Assembly (NCBI GenBank): GCA_039815415.1
Contig: JBCBZH010000003.1
Coordinates: 1 to 50,580, forward strand
Direction of reading: 5' to 3'
From: JBCBZH01 sp039815415
Lineage (GTDB): Bacteria > Bacteroidota > Rhodothermia > Rhodothermales > Rubricoccaceae
Length of the DNA: 50,580 nucleotides
Below the pieces are notes generated by a model. That model had not been told where the DNA came from. It worked only from the letters and a program-made list of their open reading frames with translations, and ran no database searches. Of this stretch, positions 45,614-50,580 are shown piece after piece (within the stretch, counting starts at the first letter, position 1; each line of letters begins with the position of its first letter). Made by a program: the position numbers and the translations under genes.

Positions 45614-46894
45614 ATGGCCAAGGTTACGCCAGTGCTCTGGAAGCATGACCCCAATCCTCTGGGGCACCTGCCCATCTGGCTTCGCTTCTCCGACTCACGC
45701 CGTACGCTCTACCAGTCGCTCGGAGTCTACATCCATCCCCGCTTCTGGAACGACCGCAAGCGCGAAGTCCGCAAGGGGCACCCCAACGTGGACCTTATCA
45801 ACGCGCTGGTGCAAAAGCGTCTCGCCCAGGTGGAGGCGGAGAGGATTCGCCTGCTCACGGAGGATGAGCCTATCACGGCAGCGGCTCTCAAAGCTGTGCT
45901 CCGGCCTTCGGAAGCGCCGGGTGACTACTTCGCCTTTGCTGACCGCTCCATCGACGACCTGAAGCGGCGGGGACAGGTCCGCGAGCACCGACGTGAGAAG
46001 GCAGTGCTCAAGAAGTTTCGGGAGTTCACGAGCGAGCCGCTTCCATTTGACCGCCTCACGCCGCGTCTGCTCCGCGAGTACGAGACGCACCTGATCGAGC
46101 ACCACCAGAACAAAGCCACCACCATCGCGGCCAACTTCCGGGTGTTGAAGACGCTCTACAACCGAGCAATCCGCGAGGGGCTGGCAGCGCAGGAGTCGAG
46201 TCCGTTCTTCCAGTTCAAGCCGCGGAAGGCCAAGCGGGGCGAGCGGCCCAAGCTGACCCTTGAGCAGATCCAGGCGCTGGAGAGTCTCGAGCTGGGGGAA
46301 GGAGGGCCGGGCGGATCTCTCCTCCGCCGGGTGCGGGACCTGTTCCTGTTCTCGTTCTACGGGGCGGGTATCCGCTTCGGAGACGTGGCGGAGATGCGGC
46401 GCGGCAACGTCGACATGCCTGAAGATGGATCGCCAGCTCGACTGAGCTACACAATGTCGAAGACGGGCAAGCGTCAGGCGCTCCTGCTGCTGCCTCAGGC
46501 CGTCGAGATCGCCCGGCCCTACCTCGACCACCCGGATGGCAAGCCGAAGGCGCCAGAGGCCTTCCTGTTCCCTGTGCTGGACGGCTACGACCTCTCGACG
46601 GAGAGCCAGCGGGTCAACGCTATCGGGAGCCAGAACGCGCTGGCGAACAAGTACCTCAAAGAGCTTGCGCGTCGCGCTGGCGAGGGGAAGACGAAGATGC
46701 CGGAGAAGTTGACGTTCCATCTGGCCCGGCACTCGTTCGCTGACTTGGCTCGTAAGGCCGGGATCAACCTCTACGATGTCTCAAAGCTATTGGGGCACTC
46801 GGGAATGAACGTGACCGAGCACTACCTCGCGACGCTTGATCCTGAGTCAATGGACCGAAGCCTCGAATCCCTATTTGCTGAGGAGGCCCCATGA
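45614..46894 (+). CDS. Tyrosine recombinase (site-specific integrase)
   Basis: The 426-residue protein has an Arm-DNA-binding-like N-terminus (about 1-95), a SAM-like core-binding domain (about 100-200) and a catalytic domain with Arg254 (AGIRFGDVAEMR), Lys286 (TGKRQ), H369-R372 (HLARHSFADL), His395 (GHSGMNVTEHYL) and the nucleophile Tyr404. All catalytic residues are intact. It resembles the phage-integrase-type enzymes of Bacteroidota mobile elements. It has a good ribosome-binding site (AGGGAGA) and overlaps the next gene by four bases. Confidence 0.93.
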   Translation: MAKVTPVLWKHDPNPLGHLPIWLRFSDSRRTLYQSLGVYIHPRFWNDRKREVRKGHPNVDLINALVQKRLAQVEAERIRLLTEDEPITAAALKAVLRPSEAPGDYFAFADRSIDDLKRRGQVREHRREKAVLKKFREFTSEPLPFDRLTPRLLREYETHLIEHHQNKATTIAANFRVLKTLYNRAIREGLAAQESSPFFQFKPRKAKRGERPKLTLEQIQALESLELGEGGPGGSLLRRVRDLFLFSFYGAGIRFGDVAEMRRGNVDMPEDGSPARLSYTMSKTGKRQALLLLPQAVEIARPYLDHPDGKPKAPEAFLFPVLDGYDLSTESQRVNAIGSQNALANKYLKELARRAGEGKTKMPEKLTFHLARHSFADLARKAGINLYDVSKLLGHSGMNVTEHYLATLDPESMDRSLESLFAEEAP

Positions 46895-47484
46895 TCCAGG
46901 AGGACGAGTTGGACGCGTTCTTTCCTGAGAGAGTGGGCGACGAGGTGTGGATTGAGCTGTGTGGGCGTGTGCCTCGTCCAGGCTTTCACTCTGCATCGAT
47001 TACGCAGCTTCGGCAGTGGTTTGAGAGGTGGAAAGTCGATGGTCAGCAATTGACGATTGCGGGGCGCAAATCTTTCTGGGACGCAAAGGTTGATTCACTG
47101 ACAAAGCTGGTCGAGGCGGAGCAGGTCACCTGTGACATCCACGAGGACTTTCTGCACGGCAACATCCAAGACCTGCTGGACGATGTGGAGGCGGAGCGAG
47201 GGCTGGCGACCACAGCACTGCGTCATGACACATCTAAGCAGACAAAGGCTAGGCGAGACTATCGTTCTCGGTATATGAATGATTATGAGTGGATGGCTCG
47301 CAGATACGATCAGTTCGTGAAGGATGGCAAGAAGACCACAGCTGCGATGGATGCCGTCATTGAGGTCTATCAGCAGGAGAAGGGAGAAGAGCACAGAGCG
47401 AAGTGGGGCGTCTTCCCTGACACGCTCTCCCGAACCACGATCCAAAACGCGATCAATGCAATGAAGGCGAGAACAGGCCGATGA
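46891..47484 (+). CDS. Unknown protein of the integrative element
   Basis: The ATG overlaps the integrase stop codon. The 197-residue product is acidic-to-basic, mostly helical, with no recognisable domain. It has a repeated-charge central part (SKQTKARRDYRSRYMNDYEWMARRYDQF) and no membrane helix. Close coupling with the integrase suggests a role in integration, excision or element maintenance, but this is only positional. Confidence 0.75.
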   Translation: MIQEDELDAFFPERVGDEVWIELCGRVPRPGFHSASITQLRQWFERWKVDGQQLTIAGRKSFWDAKVDSLTKLVEAEQVTCDIHEDFLHGNIQDLLDDVEAERGLATTALRHDTSKQTKARRDYRSRYMNDYEWMARRYDQFVKDGKKTTAAMDAVIEVYQQEKGEEHRAKWGVFPDTLSRTTIQNAINAMKARTGR

Positions 47485-47573
47485 GGGGTGTATTTCCTAC
47501 TTCGTGAGAGAAAAGAGGAAATACAGTCTCAGAGGGTCTCAGGTTGTGGGCATTGGCAACCCAAGTCAGTTCG

Positions 47574-47867
47574 ATGGACGCACTTTCCAAAGCCCTCGCT
47601 CGCGACCTCGCGGACCTCGTTGAACCCATCATCGAGCGCGCCGTCCGCGCGGCACTGCCGAAGACCTCGCCCGACGACAGGCCAGGAAAAGACTGGCTGA
47701 CGAACGCCGAGGCGATGGAGTACCTCGGCCTCAGTCGCCCAACACTGGCGCGCTACCGCAAGAGCGGCAAGCTTCCCTACTCAAAAGTGGGGAGCAACGT
47801 CTTCTACCGGCTCTCAGACATCGAGGCTCTTCTCGACGTACACGAGGTTCGCGATGCTCGGAACTAA
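47574..47867 (+). CDS. Excisionase-like HTH (MerR/HTH_17) protein
   Basis: The probable start at 47574 (MDALSKALARD) gives 97 residues; a start at 47544 is possible. The C-terminal half is a helix-turn-helix of the excisionase type: WLTNAEAMEYLGLSRPTLARYRKSGKLPYSKVGSNVFYRLSDIEALL. Such proteins bend DNA at attachment sites or regulate element genes. It overlaps the start of the ATPase gene by 14 bases, and the N-terminal helix may mediate dimerisation. Confidence 0.85.
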   Translation: MDALSKALARDLADLVEPIIERAVRAALPKTSPDDRPGKDWLTNAEAMEYLGLSRPTLARYRKSGKLPYSKVGSNVFYRLSDIEALLDVHEVRDARN

Positions 47868-49119
47868 CACGTATGAGCTGGCGGCTCCACAAGGGGCAGC
47901 GTTGAACGGAACTCGGGTCTTGTCGCAGGTCGATCATGATTTCAGCGCGGACAGGGTAGCGATGGCGCTGCTTCGTGCTCGGCCGGAGATCCGTAGTGAT
48001 GCGAGCGCCGAGGAACTCACGGAGCTTCTCAATACCGAGCGAGATGAGCAAGAAGCGAAGGAAAGGGCGCGGCTTGCCATCGCCCGTGCCGAGCATTTTC
48101 GAACCGCGCTCGCCGATCCAGGCTGTTCAATCCCGATCCCGATGCTTAAGGGATCAGGATCGGGATTGAGCGGCTGCGTATCCCTCGGAGTGCTCTCCGA
48201 ACCTCCACCAAGAGAGTGGACCGTCGAGGGGCTTGTGCCGAAGGGTGTGATCTCTGTGCTGGCGGGTCACTCGGGGCTCGGCAAGTCGTACCTCGCACTG
48301 ATCCTAGCAATCTGTGTTTGCACAGGTCGAGCATTCCTCGGCCGGGATGTCAAGCCAGGCCCTGTTCTCTGGATCGACCGCGAGCTGGACCAAGATGAGA
48401 CGACCCGGCGCGCCTATGCCGTCGCACGAGGGATCGGCATTGATCGGCCTCCTCAGCGCCTCCATTACATCTACCCCTCCGCTCCCATCGGAAGCGATGT
48501 AGCTCAGGATGAGGTGCTCGCGGCCGTTGAGCAGACTGGCGCTGTTCTTTGCGTGCTCGACAGCCTGACGCTTGGCTCGTTGGGGGATGCGAAGGAGCAG
48601 CACGAGGTCGTCCCGGTCATGCGACAGATCGAACAGTGGGGGACGACGCTCGCCATCGACCACATCACGAAGCGAGCCGCAGCAGGCAACCAGTCGTCGG
48701 CTACCATCTTCGGGAGTGGCATGAAACGGGCGTTTGCCCGCTCGACGTTTCACCTCACACCGGCAGGTGAGGCGCTCACGCTACGAACCGACAAGAGCAA
48801 CTTCGGCCCTGGGTCTGACCCGATTCACCTGGCCATTGAGCATGACCGAGATGAGGAGGGAGGGCCGCTGGTGTTGTGTCGCCAGCTCGAGCTGAGGGAT
48901 CCACTGCTTGCCGGAGCCGGAGATCACATGCCCGCGCACGAGCAGACTCTACTTGTACTGATTCAGCTGTATGAGGACGGGCAGACGCCGGTGTCACGAG
49001 ACATACTTGCGTCTGAGAGAGACTTGTCAGTCCGAACGATTCAGAACCACGTCACAAAGCTTGGCGCCCGAGTCGAGAAGCACGGCAATCACACGTATGC
49101 ACCAGCTTGTGCCAAGTGA
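47854..49119 (+). CDS. RepA-like RecA/AAA-fold ATPase
   Basis: This 421-residue protein has a variable N-terminus (1-125), then a RecA-like ATPase domain with Walker A GHSGLGKS (138-145), VLWIDRELD, a Walker B strand LCVLDSLT and a DHITKR motif typical of RepA/DnaB-like helicase loaders. The C-terminus has a winged-helix-like segment (LSVRTIQNHVTKLGARVEKHG). It probably unwinds or loads helicase at the element's replication origin. The linker before the ATPase domain contains a 13-bp perfect inverted repeat in the DNA. Confidence 0.85.
   Translation: MLGTNTYELAAPQGAALNGTRVLSQVDHDFSADRVAMALLRARPEIRSDASAEELTELLNTERDEQEAKERARLAIARAEHFRTALADPGCSIPIPMLKGSGSGLSGCVSLGVLSEPPPREWTVEGLVPKGVISVLAGHSGLGKSYLALILAICVCTGRAFLGRDVKPGPVLWIDRELDQDETTRRAYAVARGIGIDRPPQRLHYIYPSAPIGSDVAQDEVLAAVEQTGAVLCVLDSLTLGSLGDAKEQHEVVPVMRQIEQWGTTLAIDHITKRAAAGNQSSATIFGSGMKRAFARSTFHLTPAGEALTLRTDKSNFGPGSDPIHLAIEHDRDEEGGPLVLCRQLELRDPLLAGAGDHMPAHEQTLLVLIQLYEDGQTPVSRDILASERDLSVRTIQNHVTKLGARVEKHGNHTYAPACAK
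48127..48169. repeat. Perfect 13-bp inverted repeat inside the RepA-like gene
   Basis: TCAATCCCGATCC (48127-48139) and GGATCGGGATTGA (48157-48169) are exact complements separated by 17 bases that include CTTAAG. The repeat falls in the linker-coding part of the ATPase gene. Such hairpins inside replication genes can be origins, nick sites or recombination sites. That role is conjecture. Confidence 0.8.
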
Positions 49120-49123
49120 CACC

Positions 49124-49450
49124 ATGGCTCGAAATCCGTTACCTAAGATCCTAGCAAAGCCTCTCATGGGTGTCGTTCGGCCTCAGTGGGTTCGCTGCGG
49201 GAAGGCGAACTGCCGTTGTGCGTCGGGCCAGCGAGAGGATCTCCACGGTCCGTACTACTACCGCTTCTTTCGGGAGAACGGCCGCCTACGGAAGATGTAC
49301 GTCCCGAAGGCACAGCTCGAGGCGATCCAAGAAGGGTGTGCACGTCGTCAGCTCGAGGAGAGGGCGTTTCGGTCGAGACGAGATGCCGCACGGCGCGAAC
49401 TCCGTCGGTTGAACCAAGCCCTCGAGTCGTACCAGGACGATTATGCGTAA
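49124..49450 (+). CDS. DUF6788-like small protein
   Basis: The start at 49124 gives 108 residues. An N-terminal cysteine motif VRCGKANCRCASG is followed by HGPYYYRFFRENGRLRKMYVPK, the pattern of DUF6788 proteins found in mobile elements and phages. The rest is a charged helix. Metal binding by the three cysteines is likely. It overlaps the last gene by eight bases. The function is unknown. Confidence 0.75.
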   Translation: MARNPLPKILAKPLMGVVRPQWVRCGKANCRCASGQREDLHGPYYYRFFRENGRLRKMYVPKAQLEAIQEGCARRQLEERAFRSRRDAARRELRRLNQALESYQDDYA

Positions 49451-50273
49451 CCCTCCCGTGCTTGCCGGAGAAGAATCATTGTTGAGTGAAGAGCCTGAGC
49501 ATCGCATTGACGATGCAGAGGTTGAAGCGCTCGCACAGCGCCTTGGCCTTGCTCTGCAGAGGCGGGTCGATCACCAGACAAGACGTGACCGCATCAGCAG
49601 CATCCAGGAGGACGGGATTGACCCCATGCCCGAAGTCCCACTGGGAACGGCAGAGGACTGGCTCCGGGAGACGCCGCCGGAGCAGTTGACATGGGGTGTG
49701 TTGGCTGGGCTGGTGACATCCCGGCCAGAGCTCTTTGCGGAGGTGTGGGCCGAGCTTCGCACGACGGCAGGAGCTGAGCTTCGCAGTGGAGGACGAGTGG
49801 TCGAGACGCTCGCTGAGGACACACCTCTCGAACGCGCCAGGATTCTTGCACTACGGGATGCCTTCGCCGAGGAATGGCGTCCACGAGGTGGCCTCGAGCA
49901 GTCGATCATCGATCAGGCGGTCGTGGCCTACGATGGGCTGATGGAGTGGCAGGAGCGTGCGAACCGACTTGCTATGGAGACGGATCGCGACGAGAACTCC
50001 GTCATCCGACTCAAACGGGCGCTCGAGTATGAGACGCGCGAAGGGGGCGACGCTGACATCCGGCGTGAGCATCGAGATGATCTCCACCGGTACGTCGCGC
50101 TACGCGAGCGAGAAGCGGAAGCTGTGCGGATGGTGCAGCGCTATCAGCAGGTGTTTCTCCGAGCGCTGCGGATGCTGCGAGACACGCGGAAGCTCGTAGC
50201 CTCGGTTCACATCCACAATGAAGGCCAGCTCAACATTGGGAAGAAGCAAATCAACGTTGATCAAGCTCCCTAG
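49443..50273 (+). CDS. Unknown protein with C-terminal NEGQLNIGKKQINV tail
   Basis: The 276-residue product has an acidic, helical N-terminal two-thirds and ends in VHIHNEGQLNIGKKQINVDQAP, a motif that recurs in proteins encoded next to DUF6788 genes in mobile elements. No enzyme motif or membrane segment is visible. The start overlaps the DUF6788 gene, so the pair is probably translated together. It may be a structural or partition-like partner, but I do not know. Confidence 0.75.
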   Translation: MRNPPVLAGEESLLSEEPEHRIDDAEVEALAQRLGLALQRRVDHQTRRDRISSIQEDGIDPMPEVPLGTAEDWLRETPPEQLTWGVLAGLVTSRPELFAEVWAELRTTAGAELRSGGRVVETLAEDTPLERARILALRDAFAEEWRPRGGLEQSIIDQAVVAYDGLMEWQERANRLAMETDRDENSVIRLKRALEYETREGGDADIRREHRDDLHRYVALREREAEAVRMVQRYQQVFLRALRMLRDTRKLVASVHIHNEGQLNIGKKQINVDQAP

Positions 50274-50580
50274 TCGGATTACAGCCTGGGTTGCTCGTGC
50301 TTGATGTGAACAAGTAATTCTTAGCGCGTCCCAGGTAATCCAGAGACGTTTCGCGTGAAGTCATCTGAGGGAGGCGGTTCTGGAATGTTTCCGCAGAAAC
50401 ACCACCTCGATTGCACTTCGTGTACTGAAACGTAGGAGAAAGACGCGTTCTCGGTTCGTTGTCGCCAGCGAAAAGGCTAGGACGACTCGTACCCCTTCTT
50501 CCAGAGTACAGCCAAGCTCTCTCGGGCTGATAGGCAGGAATGACTCGCAGCCGTTCTTGCCTTGCGGTGCCTGCCTGCGC
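50274..50580. other. Non-coding end of window
   Basis: I see no gene, tRNA, hairpin or repeat in these 307 bases beyond short accidental words. The region may carry the terminator of the preceding gene pair and start of further element DNA, but no stem with a T-run is evident. Confidence 0.5.

Larger units (their letters stand above)
45300..50580 (+). mobile_element. Integrative element (right part of window, end not seen)
   Basis: Six co-directional genes follow in order: tyrosine recombinase, unknown protein, excisionase-like HTH protein, RepA-like ATPase, DUF6788 protein and unknown protein. Most overlap by 4-14 bases. This is the layout of small integrative or mobilisable elements of Bacteroidota. 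The dispersed motif is thinner here (two exact copies in 5.3 kb). There is no relaxase or conjugation gene within the window, and the right end is not visible. The left boundary at about 45.3 kb is approximate. Confidence 0.75.

Overview
The window looks like chromosomal DNA of a GC-rich marine-type member of the Rhodothermota/Bacteroidota, possibly a Rubricoccaceae relative. Two secreted proteins end in the LVDALGRRV...GVYVLRL tail of type IX secretion cargo. The queuosine tRNA-guanine transglycosylase has a Bacteroidota-like C-terminus, and outer-membrane biogenesis genes (TamA/TamB, Mla-type lipid transport) and lipoprotein signals are present. The genus is an inference.

Layout. At the far left (about 1-127) is AT-rich DNA with only the 3' half of a tRNA-Lys(UUU), abutting a histidine kinase gene cut off before its last ATP-binding motifs. 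This looks like the edge of an integrated element. From 0.1 to 7.9 kb, minus-strand genes encode a signalling/envelope module (coiled-coil protein, OmpA-domain membrane protein, Rab-like GTPase, histidine kinase) preceded by a DinB protein, a phosphodiester-glycosidase lipoprotein, an M20 dipeptidase and a DUF6090 protein. From 8 to 14.3 kb are a beta-propeller lipoprotein, a serine hydrolase, a YiaAB membrane protein, a DUF3224 protein, an Old Yellow Enzyme and IspH. From 14.5 to 21 kb on the plus strand lie two large secreted CHRD-domain proteins, the second broken by an in-frame TAA, and a second serine hydrolase. From 21 to 38.6 kb are an SGNH hydrolase/MarR divergent pair, Tgt, a PerM-type permease with an MlaE-MlaF-MlaD lipid transporter, TamB and TamA, a YihY protein and ClpX. 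From 38.8 to 45.2 kb are an RNA m5C methyltransferase, a secreted Gfo/Idh/MocA oxidoreductase, a CreD-like membrane protein, a ferritin-like protein with an undecaprenyl-diphosphate-synthase-type enzyme, and a winged-helix regulator with its membrane partner. From about 45.3 kb to the end is a small integrative element: tyrosine recombinase, unknown protein, HTH (excisionase-like), RepA-like ATPase, DUF6788 protein and a final unknown protein.

The most striking signal is not a gene. The 10-mer CGCCAGCTCG (best consensus TCGCCAGCTCGA, or its complement TCGAGCTGGCGA) is scattered through the window. I counted by hand about 48 exact copies of its 9-base core GCCAGCTCG on the two strands, against roughly one expected from base composition. 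It lies in genes of every kind and in both orientations. In intergenic DNA it repeatedly occurs as head-to-head inverted pairs that form hairpins just past gene ends. This density and arrangement closely resemble the DNA uptake sequences of Neisseriaceae and Pasteurellaceae. I know of no such system described in this phylum, so it is my main candidate for something undescribed.
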